Source: Vitellaria paradoxa (lineage: Eukaryota > Streptophyta > Magnoliopsida > Ericales > Sapotaceae). Taken from it: a stretch of 64,000 nucleotides of DNA. Below the pieces are notes generated by a model that saw only the letters and a program-made list of their open reading frames with translations, was not told the origin of the DNA and did no database searches. The stretch is taken from contig CM034233.1 in NCBI GenBank assembly GCA_019916065.1, forward strand, positions 41,704,862-41,768,861. The letters are read 5' to 3'. A program made the translations under genes and the position numbers. Position 1 is the stretch's first letter; each line of letters opens with the position of its first letter. Below are positions 44,030 to 55,787 of this stretch, in pieces.

Positions 44030-45455
44030 TTCAGCCTACCTTACTAAGTAGAGTTGTGGACGCCTAAGGTACTGATGCTGAGACTAATGAGTACCGGGTA
44101 CAGATGAATAGTGATGAGGTCATACCTGGTTGGACGACAGGGTCAGATGGAGGATTGAGATTTCAGGGAAGGCTATTTGTGCCAATTTCAGCACAAGATG
44201 CAGTATTGATGGAGTTTCACCACTCCAAGTTTGCAGTACATCCCAGAGGGACAAAGATGTACCAAGATCTTTGTCGGCAGTTCCTTTGGGCTGGGATGAA
44301 AAGAAATGTAGCTGAGTTTGTGAGCAAGCGTTTGACTTGTCAGCAAGTGAAAGCAGAGCATTGGAGGCCAGCAGGATTGCTTCAGCCATTGCCAGTTTTG
44401 GAATGGAAGTGGGAAAATATCACAATAGATTTCGTTACTAATTTACCCAAGTCTCCCAAGAAGCATGATACTATTTGGGTGGTGGTGGATAAATTAACAA
44501 AGTCAGCGCACTTCTTACCGATTTATTTGACTGACTCAATGGATAGTTTGGCTCAGTTGTACATTAGGGAAATTATGAGGCTGCATGGGGCTCCGGTGTC
44601 AATTGTATTAGATAGGGATCCCAGATTTGCATCTCGTTTCTGGCAGAGCCTCCAGCAGGCCATCGGTACAGAGTTGATGTTTAGTACCGCCTATCACCCT
44701 CAAATAGATGGGCAGTCTGAACATGCCATTCAAATCTTGGAAGACATACTTCGGGCATGCGTAATGGATTTAGGGAGGCGCACCTTCCGTTGGTAGAGTT
44801 TGCATACAATAATAGCTATCAGTCCAGTATTGAGATGGCACCTTATGAGGCATTGTATGGTAGACCGTGCAGATCTCTTATCTACTGGGCAGAGGTTGGG
44901 GAGAGAACTTTGTTGGGACCTGATATGGTTCGGGAGACAACAGAGAAGATCAAAATCATCAGGCAGAGGCTCGAGACGGCGCACAGTTGCCAGAAGAGCT
45001 ATGATGACCAGAGGCGAAGGCCAATGGAGTTTGAAGTGGGAGACCATGTGTTCCTAAAGGTCTCGTCATGTAAGGGACAGTTTCGGTTTGGCTGTAAAAG
45101 TAAGACGTCACCGAGGTTCATTGGGCCATTCGAGGTGTTGGCTCAGGTTGGCGAGGTGGCATACCATTTGGCTTTGCCACCGAGGTTGTCTGGAGTGCAT
45201 TCAGTGCTCCATGTGTCCATGCTGAGAAAGTATAATCCCGATCTATCTCATGTTTTAGATTGGGAGGAGCTTGAGATTGATTTTGATGTATCCTACGAGA
45301 TAAAGCTTGTGAGAATTGTGGATTCCCGTGAAAAGGTTCTTCGAGGAAAGACAATACCATTGGTTCGAGTACTGTGAAAGCATCATGTGATAGAGGAGTT
45401 GACTTGGGAGCGCGAGCAAGATATGAGACATCATTTTCCTGAGTTGTTTGCTTGA
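44030..45455 (+). pseudogene. integrase and chromodomain-like tail of element B
   Basis: The zinc-binding segment is HHSKFAVHP, then SKRLTCQQVKAEH near 44214-44361; the first Cys of the HHCC set is Arg. The core keeps the three acidic residues in VVVDKLTKSAHF, VLDRDPRFASRFW and IDGQSEHAIQILED (44485-44745). After a frameshift near 44755 the frame 44757-45377 gives HLPLVEFAYNNSYQSSI, SPRFIGPFEVLAQVGEVAYH and LHVSMLRKYNPDLSHV. KTIPLVRVL follows, a TGA at about 45375 where Trp is expected, and HHVIEELTWEREQDMRHHFP. The last part is the chromodomain-like module of chromoviruses. Confidence 0.9.
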
Positions 45456-45505
45456 TTTTTGTGGTATTATTTTTGTTATTTAATTTTCGAGGACGAAAAT
45501 TTTAT

Positions 45506-45518
45506 AAGGAGGGTAGGA
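45506..45518 (+). other. polypurine tract of element B
   Basis: AAGGAGGGTAGGA abuts the 3' LTR and follows the TTTCGAGGACGAAAATTTT phrase. It primes plus-strand synthesis. Confidence 0.88.
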
Positions 45519-47544
45519 TGTAAAGACCCAAAATTTTAGATAAATAAAATTTTATTTATTTATTGATTCTGATTTTTATTTATTTTACATTTATGTTTTT
45601 TTATTTAATTTAAATTATTTTTAGGGTGGCGTGTTATTTAACTACATGAATATGTATAATGTTAGGGGGTATTTATATATATGAGTTGGGTGAGTTTCTA
45701 ATGGTCAAAATAGGGGGTGGCTTCCTATTAGGTGAGATAAATGTGAGTTTTTATTAGAAGAGAAGAGAGGTGCATGGATGATGATTGGTTGAAGGGGGAG
45801 GTGAACATCTATTGGCCAAGAAGGTGGGCAAGGATTTATTGTGCAAAGGGAGAGGCTCATAGGAGAAGCCTCTTACAAAGGCTTACGTAAACCCTTCTTC
45901 ATATGGTCTTCATCTTTTTCTTCAAAAAAAAAAAAATCTAATATATACATCTAGTAAGCGAGATACATATATATAAGCGTTATTTTATATATATATACTT
46001 TTAGCCATTGAAAATTTTGTTTGATTGTTTGAAGAAGAAGAAAAGTTTCTTCCTACATCTTCTCAAAGAGCCTGATTCATTTCCGTGGGACTCGGAGTAA
46101 GTTTCCGTCAGGATTTTCGTAAAGGAAAAGGAAAAAGGGGGGGCCAACTTGAGTTGGTATTTACACTTTTGCACATCGATCATCTATGTGTGCAGTGAGG
46201 TAGGTGGGGTTTAGCATATATGTTTATATTTCTTTCATGTTTTGCAAAAAGAAAAATATTGGATTTGATTTTATGCATATGTGTTTGAATTGAAAGTTTA
46301 GGTTATGTATTGATATAGTTCCCTGAAATCTAGAAATTTCTGTTTAGAAACTTATACACTATTTTTTTATATAAAACTCATAGTTAGAGATTGAATTCAA
46401 TTTTGATATTTTTACCAGCGTAACTAGACATTTAGATGAGTATCCAGTAAAAATTTCATATTTTTTTGTGTTAAGATGGATTTATTAAAAACAGTCAAAT
46501 TGGACTGTCTGGTTGGAAATTCTGTGTTAGGAGCAACTGATGTTTTTATGTAAAATTTATACCAAAATATTGAATTAATTTCAAACATTTTTTCATGTGA
46601 AATATTATAATCAAAAAAATTTTTTGGAAAAATTTTATATTTTTTTGAGCTAAACTGAATTTTATAAAATTCGAGAAAGTGGACTGTTTGGTTTAAATTG
46701 CTATGGAGGCAGCAGTCTGATTTTGGTATAAAAGGTACACTTAGACACTAAATTAATTTCTGGAAATTTTACACATAAAAATAGACATATTGAGGAGTCT
46801 ACAATAAAATTTTTATAATTTTTGGAGGAGAATTTAATTTTATAAAAATAGTGAAATTTGCTGAATGTTCTGCATTGTACACTGATACCAGTTCGGTTTT
46901 TGGTATGAAAGATATAAATAGGGGTCAATTTAATTTCTGAAAGTTTTATATGTTAAACTAGACGTATGAAAGAGTCTCCTATAAAAGTTTCATAATTTTT
47001 AGATTGAAATTGAATTTTTTTAAAATTTGTGAAATGGGGTTGTTCTATGCAGACTTAAACAGAGAAGCCTATTTAGTTTTTTTTTTTTTTTTTTTTTTTT
47101 ATAAATCTGTAACATTTGGCTACATGTATAAATTGTAAGTTTTGTTTTGTGAAACTAGAGTTGATTATAAGCATTGTCGGCCTGTGAATTAGCTGAAAAA
47201 TGTTTTATTTTCTATTTTACTTGAATTATCAAATTTTAACCCCTAAATCCTTCTTTGTCAAGACATGCTTGATACAAATAAATATTATTTGTTAAGTTAG
47301 TTGCATATACATTCATGAATATGGTTGCATGATATTTATTTCATAAATCTTGTATGAGAATATTTTTATGGAAGGTCAACATGAAACTTAGGCCCGAAAT
47401 ACATTCACACATGAAACTTGTGCATGATGTGCTGTTAAATTAAAGGACATTGTTTGAGATTGATTTTTGATATTTGGGTCTTTAAGGGTACTTGAAAGAG
47501 TGGGTTCTAGAGCCCAAGGGTCGAAAGCCCCAAAACCTGCGCAG

Positions 47545-48516
47545 GATGGCATAGCACAGCCAGTATGTTAGAAACCTACAGAGTGTATATACGACTTACA
47601 CTAGCGTATATTAGTACCGAGACTATAGGACCACTTTGTCTTCTAGGGCAAAGTGAGATGGACTGGGACTGCGGGACCAGGGCCACAAGGACATTTGGGA
47701 CTGCAAGACCAATTGTACCCCACAACTGAGGTCTGGGGATTTGATTGAGTACATCTAGGACTATGGGATTAGTTGTACCCCATGGCTCAAGCTTGGGAAT
47801 TTTTTTGGTTTAGTTCTGTGATCACAAACTAGCCTTATAAAGTACCTGACCCATAGTATGATATAGTGATGTGTATTGTGATTGAGTTGATGGGTAATAA
47901 TACATAGCATGAAACTGCGGGCTCATGACTAAGCTATTGTTTAATTTAAGATGACATGGTGATCTTATTGTGAATTTGAGATAGAGTTTATTAAATTTTA
48001 AAGGTTGATTAAGTGTTGTTTGCCTTACATGATGGCATAGCACAGCCAGTAGGTTAGAAACCTACAGAGTGTATATATACGGCTTACACTAGCGTATATT
48101 AGTACTGGGACTACGGGACCGGTTTGTCTTCTAGGGCAAGGTGAGATGGACTGGGATGCGAGACCAGGGGCACAAGTACATTTAGGACTGCAGGACCAAT
48201 TGTACCCATAACTGAGGTCTGGGGATTTGATTGAGTACATCTAGGACTGCGGGATTAGTTGTACCCCATGGCTCAAGCTTGGGAATTTTTTGGGTTTAGT
48301 TCTGTGATCACAGACTAGCCTTATAAAGTACCTGACCCATAGTATGATATAGTGATGTGTATTGTGATTGAGTTGATGGGTAGTAATACATAACATGAAA
48401 CTGCGGGCTTATGACTAAGCTATTGTTTAATTTAAGATGACATGGTGCTCTTATTGTGAATTTGAGATAGAGTTTATTAAATTTTAAAGGTTGATTAAGT
48501 GTTATTTGCCTTGCAT
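47545..48516 (+). repeat. 486 bp tandem duplication inside the 3' LTR of B
   Basis: Copy 1 (47545-48030) and copy 2 (48031-48516) both start GATGGCATAGCACAGCCAGT and end TTGCCTTRCAT. The 5' LTR has one copy. The left breakpoint is exactly at the edge of CCTGCGCAGG (47536-47545), so only copy 1 retains the palindrome. Both copies carry the TATA-rich segment. Confidence 0.92.
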
Positions 48517-49017
48517 GTTTTAAGGATTATAAACTTATATGCTTATTTCTGAGCACACGTGGTTTAGTGCTCACCCCCTACAGCTAATCTTACAGGGGCA
48601 GATACTTGTGAAGGATCTGTGAGATAGACTAGCTAGACATTATGTAACACCTCGAGTTTCAAACCCCGTGGAGTGAGGGAAAGAGTCATACACAAAGTGT
48701 ACCAAAATATCCATTAGCCTAAGTAGATCCACACAACCACCTTGGAGCAAACGTCCATAATATATAATAATAATTTTATTAATAAACTAAAGGTGATTAA
48801 TAAAAACTAAGCTTCGGCGTAACAAGACAACAGTGCTCCAATTACAACTCCAACAAATAATAGAGAGTTAGGCCTCAAAGCTTGTACAATCATCTCAAAT
48901 AAATCCCCAAATTAATAATATTATAGTTCTGAATAATATTACAGCAACGAAAAAGTAACTCTAATAATAGCCCACCAAATTCTCAGGTTCATGACCTGCA
49001 AAAGAATTTGTCGGGAC

Positions 49018-49043
49018 GTGAGCACTAATCCACGTGTGCTCAC
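49018..49043 (-). other. conserved stem-loop in the minus-strand solo LTR
   Basis: GTGAGCAC and GTGCTCAC form an 8 bp stem around a 10-base loop. On the minus strand it reads GTGAGCACACGTGG then ATTAGTGCTCAC, matching element B with one extra pair. It is 400 bp from the LTR 3' end. Confidence 0.7.
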
Positions 49044-49347
49044 GATGCATAATAAATAACATATATGATATGCACACAACAATCGGATTACCAATAATTT
49101 CATATCAATAACTCATAAACTCCAAGTCGTTGCGTATCTCAACATCAAAACGTATATCAACATACATCTCAAAAATGATCCAATTATTATCCTTCATTTA
49201 TCTTTTTTGCCATCACATTACAATCATCACAGTCATGGAGCCGATACTATACAATATCGTCATTTACAGGTCCAAACCCAATGGCCACGAGTAGCCAAAT
49301 AATGATCATCGTTGTAGGCTACTAACCTATTGGCATGAATACCAACC

Positions 49348-49357
49348 CCTGCGCAGG
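49348..49357. other. CCTGCGCAGG palindrome module in the minus-strand solo LTR
   Basis: On the minus strand it is followed by GGTTGGTATTCATGCCAATA and GGTTAGTAGCCTACA, closely matching the solo LTR at 9336 and the LTRs of B. Confidence 0.7.
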
Positions 49358-50852
49358 TTTAGGATTTTTCAACCCAAGGGTAATTTCTGTACCATTTCTA
49401 TTTTTCTAGTATCTACAGCCCGGCAATCACAACATCGTTCACATTTCCTTTATCTTTATTATTATCATCTCAACAAAACAGCTCATCAGAATCAACCATT
49501 AACATTGCATCATCACTTTCATAATCATTCTCTGTGAATAAAATAAATCACTCAAACATTTCAAATTAAGCATTCCAAATTACGTATTTTCCACGTATTT
49601 AACTATAATTATCAAACTGCAACTTCAAGGGTAAAATTGTAATTTTTGCACAACTTTGGGGTAAAATCATAATTTTAAGAAAAAAAACTTGGGGCCACTT
49701 CATATTTATTCACAAATTTGGGGGTCACTATGTAATTACCCAAAACTTTGGGGCCAATTTGCAAATTTCAGTAAATTTTGGGGGTCAAATTGAAATTTTG
49801 TAAAACTTTTGGGGTCAAATCATAATTATATAAAATTATTGGGGCTAAAGGGTAATTTTAAAAACTTTCATGGAATATGCTTTGGCATATTCTCTCCCAT
49901 AACGCCCATAACCCCTTTTTTGTCCAATAAGCTTTAGTTTTGGCCATGGGGTTTTAGTATTTTGATATGGACATAATTCACACAATGTAGTCTAAATTTA
50001 ATTACATTTATACAAAATAATCATATAAAAATTTATGAAAATATTTTTACATCTCATATATGTAACTAAAATGCAATAATCCCTACCTCAAATTTGGATA
50101 AAAGTGTAGAAACCCCAACACTTTAAAATTTCGCTTCTTCGTATCTCTCATCTTGGACCGAATTACCACGATCTGACATCACTATGATGATCACAAAGTC
50201 AAAAATACCAAAACCCTGTTATTCTGGAACTTAAATCCTCATTTTCTCTTTCTTCTTTCTCTCTCCTCTTTATTTTCTCTCTCTTCCATCTCTCTTCTGT
50301 CTCTCCTCTCTCTTTTCCTCTTTTTTCTTTCCGTCTCGGTTTTCTTCCCCCAGCACATGACACACACACACACACATATGTATATATATATGTATATGTT
50401 ATACTTGGTAACCAAGTGAATCAAATGAAGCTTCCAGGAAAGTTCAATTTTTATTTTTTTTAAACTTGGTGCCCAAATTTCTCCATATATATATATATAT
50501 GTATGCCAAGCAATTATATATGTATATACAAAGTAATTATTATCAATCTTAAATCTTAATATTTTTTTTATAAAATAATATATATTAAATTTTTAAAATT
50601 TTGGGTTATTACACATTAGCTATTGGTTATTTACCTTATGTATGTTTGGATATTTAGCCTTGGACCCGATTTGAGGCATATTATTTGTAGCCCTTGGTAG
50701 TATTCTGTTAAACCATTGGAGTATTCTAATGTGGGATTTCGTTATTATTTATCGCTTCCGTTCCAATTAGTATTGGTGTACGTTGAATTATAATGATTAT
50801 GGGATTAGTCCTCATGTTCCCGGGTTGTGGAAATTCGGGGCGTGACAAACCA

Positions 50853-51762
50853 TTTTACAAAATACAATCGTCGTAAACTTCCAAAACTAACAACATAACA
50901 TGATACAATAATTAATCTCAACAAAAACGATAAGACCCTACTACCAAAGATCCAAAAATAAATGCAATCTAGAGCTCTAATACTATTCTATCATGTCTCT
51001 AATATCATAGTCCAGGATGGATGCATGACATGAGAATATGAGAACTAAATAAAATAATAAAACCTGTTTTGACGTTAGGTCATAATAAATAATAACAATC
51101 AGAGCATCTAATAACATCCCTCATTCCCATATTAAATAATAAAAGATGGCATCATTTAATTAAAATCCAATGTCACACCTTGATGACATAATTCAAGGCT
51201 TATACAACCATAATAACATCATCATAATGTAATCCCTTAATATGATGAAGTATGGGACCCACACCCTGGGTCACACAAATAAAAGTACAGTCATCTAATA
51301 ACAAAATAAAATAAAGTGCTAGGTCATATCCATTAGTCTTAGCCAAGCTCCGGGTGGCTACCCACTGGCCCTTACTAAAGTCATCTGTGATAAAGATAGA
51401 GCGAGCACCACCGCCTAGTAGGTAGGACCGTGCAAGTGTGCACAAGTAAACAATAATCAAATATACAATGTAACTCACAACAATCTCAACAAAATACAAT
51501 ATAATAATATATATGTAATGCAATGGCTAATGCATTCTCTAATCTCCATGTAGCCTCAATCTTATCCTAGGATGGGTGGCACTTAGCAAAGCATGAAGGG
51601 TCACTACCCATACCATTTACGCTTACAGCGAATGTCTATCTCAATATACCTCACAAGTAGGGAACTGAGTTACACTTTCACAGGTGAAAGACTCAGGAGA
51701 ACTGAGTTATATCCCTGGCCTTTTTGCTAGGGAACTAAGTTACACCTATAGTTAGGCATCTA
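50853..51762 (-). mobile_element. 5' leader, primer site and LTR fragment of element A2
   Basis: Minus strand: an LTR piece (51762 to about 50993) matches LTR A (ACTATAGGTGTAACTTAGTT, CTGTAAGCGTAAA, GAGATTAGAGAATGCATT). A primer-like AGTATTAGAGCTCTAG (about 50970-50985) follows, then a 120 bp leader ending AAAATGGTT at the gag start codon, where element B is inserted. The upstream part of the LTR must lie beyond elements E1 and E2, outside the window. The LTR is related to but clearly diverged from those of element A. Confidence 0.75.
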
Positions 51763-53460
51763 TGACCACTCTTAGAAATTGAAAAGGTTTATACTCTCAA
51801 GTGCAAGAGGTAGTCGTAGTTTAATCTAAGTGAGTCCTAGGTCATCTCCATAAGAAGCAAGTGTGTGACTAGGTTTGGAAAAACTTGTTTTTGAAAGCAC
51901 TTGCAAAGAATAATAAACAAAAAAGAGAAAAACAATCTTTTGGGGCTTTTGAAAATAGGTTCAAAAAATGTTTAAACCCAAAATTTAAGTTAAACTAAAA
52001 ATTCTAATGAAAAGACACAATTTAATTTGGATGAATTACTCTTAAATGAAAACACTTGGTTTTAACCTATTCCTGTAATGGATTCAAGTGAACGATTCGA
52101 ATACGTTTATAACTCAATGTAGCATCTACGCATGTAGTGCTAGGTCGAAAAATTTAACTTTAAAAACCTTTATGTGTCATCGGGAGATTGAATTGGAAAC
52201 TTGGTATCCACGAGCTTCAACTCATAACCAAAGGCCGATTATAACACGGGTGATTTGATTTGTAGAATTAAACCTAGACCCAACAAGTTTTACAATTCGT
52301 TTAAAAATATATCACCTTTAAAAACATTATATTTGATTCTATCTTCTTCTTTTCCATTATGTTCCTAGATTGAAATCAAGATAGATTTAGCCTAGTATAT
52401 TTAAACTATAAATGAAACTATGTGAAGAATAATAAACATCCATTCGAACTTTTTAAGATGAAAAGAAATAAAAACCAACTACGTGCAAGAGTCATGAAAC
52501 AAATATGAAGTATAAACAAAAGAAGAAAACTCGAAATGAAAAACTTTTAATTGAAAATATTGAAGAACAAGTCACTTAAATGTAAACGAAAAGCGAAATC
52601 TTCTTACAACATGTCAAACAAATCGAATGCGTAAAAGCATAGTGTAAATCTCTAAAAACTCAAAGAAAACTCTCAAGAAAATAACCCTCGAACTCTCCTG
52701 AACGGCTGTATAAGTTTCTTATATATAGTGGAGATGAAAAACCCTAAAAATATAATTTATCTGGACAAATCAACCCTCTATGGTCCGGACCATAGTGTCC
52801 TTCATCTTCGTTTCGTGTTTTGCTTCTGATAGCTTTCTGTCCTAAACTTCCAATGCGATTTTGACCTTGAAGACAATGGATTCAGGCTTTTGTTAAAAAA
52901 ATTGTAGCCCTTTGAGTCTTTTTTCCAACCTAAAAAGAATCAGGTCAATCGCAGTTGTGAGCAAAAAGTTATAGTTAAAAAACTGACAATGTGTTAAGCT
53001 GGAACTTCAACTGCACACCACTTCAACATCTTGAACTTTGAACCATTTCTTTCTCCTTGGCAACCATGGTAACTGATCATATTCCTTGGGATGGCTCTTG
53101 GGACATTGAGGAAGTCCTGAAAGTCATTGGACATGCCGGCCTTTTTGTCTTTAAGTTGTTTTTTCCCTGTGTGCCAAGTGTTCGGCGAAATGCCCCAAAA
53201 GAGAAAAAGAGAAATGTCCCAAAAGATACCAAAGCCTATTCTTGCACTTCTTTACTCGGGCTTTCTTTGGCTTCTTCTCACATGCACGCTTACTATTATT
53301 TAGGGCTAAAACACCGAATTATATCACCTGAAACACACAAACAACAAGAATGCATGGAAAAATGAGATAATTAAGTTAACACATTTCCAATAACAAGCAA
53401 AATTGCATAATTAGCATGCTCAATAGATATAGAATTGTGCAATAATGCATACTAATCACA
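51763..53460 (-). repeat. 3' LTR (C3) of element E1
   Basis: On the minus strand it starts TGTGATTAGTATGC directly after the G-rich tract, and ends near TGACCACTC (plus) at 51763. It shares CTTCCAATGCGATTTTGACC, the AAAAAGAATCAGGTCAAT block and the GAGTCCTAGGTC segment with LTR C1. The left end is set by TG and by loss of A2 LTR similarity. Confidence 0.7.
52778..52795. other. 18 bp perfect GTCCGGAC palindrome
   Basis: CTATGGTCCGGACCATAG is its own reverse complement and lies at the position of the two GTCCGGAC hairpins of LTR C1. Confidence 0.8.
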
Positions 53461-55787
53461 CCCCCCAACCTAAACATTGCTAGTCCCTAGTAATGCATGC
53501 AATTAAACCATGGGGTACAAAAAACAAGTGTAAGGACACCCACAAGATGTAAGCTCTTATTCAAATCAAACAAAACAAAATAAAAACTAAGGTAATGTTC
53601 GATTTTGTAGGAAACACACGGCCACACTTAGCACGTGAGGAAGCCCTTTAAACCCCTAGGTTCCCCATAGTGGACGAGTAAGGTCTCGTGAGTGTTTGAA
53701 GTGATGCTACCCATAAACATCTATGGAATGGTCTCAATATGTCCAAGAGTGATTAAGATAAAAAATGAATTCAAGCTCAAGCCCAACAAGTCACATAACC
53801 TAAATATCATGTGTTTCCCACGTGCTAAGCATAAATGCATGGACTATCAAAGTAGGAAGCACATGTGTACAAAGTTGTTTCATTCATTCAACAAGGTTGC
53901 AAGAGCATAAACGGAACTAGGTTTTGACTTCAAATACTCACAGGGTACCACTCATAGAAAGAAATTTGCTCATCAAGGGTTCACACATACCTATTAGCAT
54001 ATAATGATATCCTAGTTGCACATAACCTGACAAATAAGTGAGTGAACTGAATTGAAGTTCATAGTAAATAGCTCATGATAATGTTCTAATGTATGTGCAA
54101 GAGGTCACACCACACAACCTACACAAGACCATTACATGCACAATACAAGAGTTGTTTGCTTAGAATCCACTAGTTCTTTATTTCGGTTGTAACCTGGCCA
54201 GAGGTAGTGATTAACAATGGAAGATATGGAAATCAAAGCACATGTATTGGGATAAAAATGTTCAAGTGCACACAAATCCCACTTTACCCGTTTCCTTTCC
54301 AACCCCCATAAGGATCCCAACAAAAAGCTTATTCATACTAAATACTACCCTTGGGACAATTGCAAATATTGCAAATAATGTACAAGTCCCACAGTTTCAT
54401 AAACAAAAGGAATGACAAATTTTTTTTCTTTTTTCTTCTCATTTTTTCTTTGTTTCTTTTTTTTTTTGTTTTTTTGTTTTTTGTTTTTTTGAAATAATAA
54501 AATATACATCACCTGAATTCTCAACCCAATATTTCCTCTCAATATGCTCTCAAAAGTTTCCATTCCCAACCCCAGTTCACATCACTGACATTGAGACACT
54601 TTCATAACCCAAGACATATGAGAGTAAGGCTTAAAGAGTGTGAATAAGGTAATGGGATAGTATATGAGGTCGGAACCAATGAAAAAAAAATATATATATA
54701 TATATATATCACATACTTTATTAAAAGGCTTCAAGTTAGTTCCTAGGGTAATTCATAACTAAAAAAGGACAAGAAGTCCCAAAATAGCAAAGAGGGCCTA
54801 GCATCATGTTCAAAGCTTTTAACAACTCATACTGTGCCAAGTGAATACTTATGCAAGTGTGTGTGATATAATTGGTGCATTGAAAACCAAAGTGAAGAAT
54901 AAAGAGCTGTAATTATGTCCAACCCCTCAAGAAAAGAATAATAGGCTCAAAAGCTTACCATTAATGGGTATAAGTGCCCACCTAGTCCAAGAATACTCAA
55001 TTAACCAATGTTAAACAAAATCTACTCCTAAGCACATAAGCTCTTTTCCATAATAGTCACAAAAATGCACAAGGTCATAACACACTCAACTTGAACTAAG
55101 TTTCTTATTAAATCTTGAACAAGACTCACTTATCATTCTCTCACTCAGTTTCATAATCAACCAAACCAAAAAGGCTAACATGCAGGTGCAAATGTGCTAA
55201 AATCATGTATACAAGCTTAAAATACTCAAAAATTTTAAAATTTTGTAATTTTTAGTACAAAAGTCATCATATGAACTCTACCCCCAACCTGAACTAAATA
55301 TTATCCTCAATGTGAGAACTATGACGCTTATGTGGGTCCGTAGTGTGCAAAGTGAGCATGATGATGATATGAGCATAAAGATTAACCAATATATAACACA
55401 TAAGCTAAGCATGCACCCCAATATAGCCCTTAAGCAATAAAACACCCCCCAACCTAGTTTTTACAACACTCTAGTAGCATCAGCGAAATATACGAAAGTG
55501 TAATCTTCAAAATAGAGAAACAGAATGTGAAGAGGGTGGATATTACCTCGAAGCTGCTTTATTAATTAACTAACCAAAAACCTAAAAAGCAGAATATGAG
55601 ATAAAAAGAAAAAAATAGAGAAAAAAAATTGAAGAAGGAAAAGAATGTTAATACATGGAAATAAAGGAAATATAGTAAAAGAAAAAGAACAAGAAGAAAC
55701 TTACTCCTAAAACTAAGTCTAAAAAAAAAAAAAAACAGAAAATGAAAACTCCTACACTAATATTATACAAGAATTTGTGCATGTACT
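53461..55787 (-). other. 3' noncoding region of E1 with repeated G-rich tracts
   Basis: No coding frame is convincing. The minus strand has GGTTGGGGGG next to the LTR (53461-53470) and near-copies at 55281-55290 and 55445-55455. A block CTTTAAACCCCTAGGTTCCCC (about 53648-53668) recurs in E2 at about 59467-59487. T-rich low-complexity sequence at 54419-54491 also has a counterpart in E2 (60174-60260). Ordinary short ORFs at 53692 and 54345 are not supported. Confidence 0.7.

Larger units (their letters stand above)
48643..50613 (-). mobile_element. solo LTR on the minus strand inside the 3' LTR of B
   Basis: The 1971 bp insert is flanked by CATTA (48638-48642 and 50614-50618). On the minus strand it begins TGTAATAACCC and ends CTCGAGGTGTTACA, the usual form of plant Ty3/gypsy LTRs. 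No coding part or primer site is present. It carries CCTGCGCAGG (49348-49357) and the stem-loop (49018-49043), a pyrimidine tract at 50237-50345, (CA)n near 50360 and (AT)n runs. Confidence 0.92.
37611..50847 (+). mobile_element. chromovirus LTR retrotransposon B (Tekay/Del-like)
   Basis: The element has LTRs 37611-40529 and 45519-50847, a tRNA-Met primer site, gag, protease, RT, RNase H, integrase and a chromodomain-like tail in that order, then a polypurine tract. The flanks carry the perfect duplication AACCA (37606-37610 and 50848-50852). The Pol order and the C-terminal wording (KTIPLVRVL, then HHVIEELTWERE) fit the Tekay/Del chromoviruses, which use a chromodomain to target chromatin. 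Stops and shifts show it is inactive. The 3' LTR contains a later solo LTR and a duplication. Confidence 0.93.
45519..50847 (+). repeat. 3' LTR of element B, enlarged
   Basis: It begins TGTAAAGACCC and ends GGGGCGTGACA. It is 5329 bp long, but removing the 1971 bp solo LTR with one 5 bp duplication and the 486 bp repeated segment leaves about 2867 bp, close to the 2919 bp 5' LTR. A further deletion of about 50 bp relative to the 5' LTR lies near 47410. A T24 run lies at about 47078-47100. Confidence 0.92.

Noticed and set aside
50239..50424. Charged minus-strand ORF rich in Arg/Glu/Lys
   Set aside because: It is a translation of the purine tract and (CA)n of the minus-strand solo LTR.
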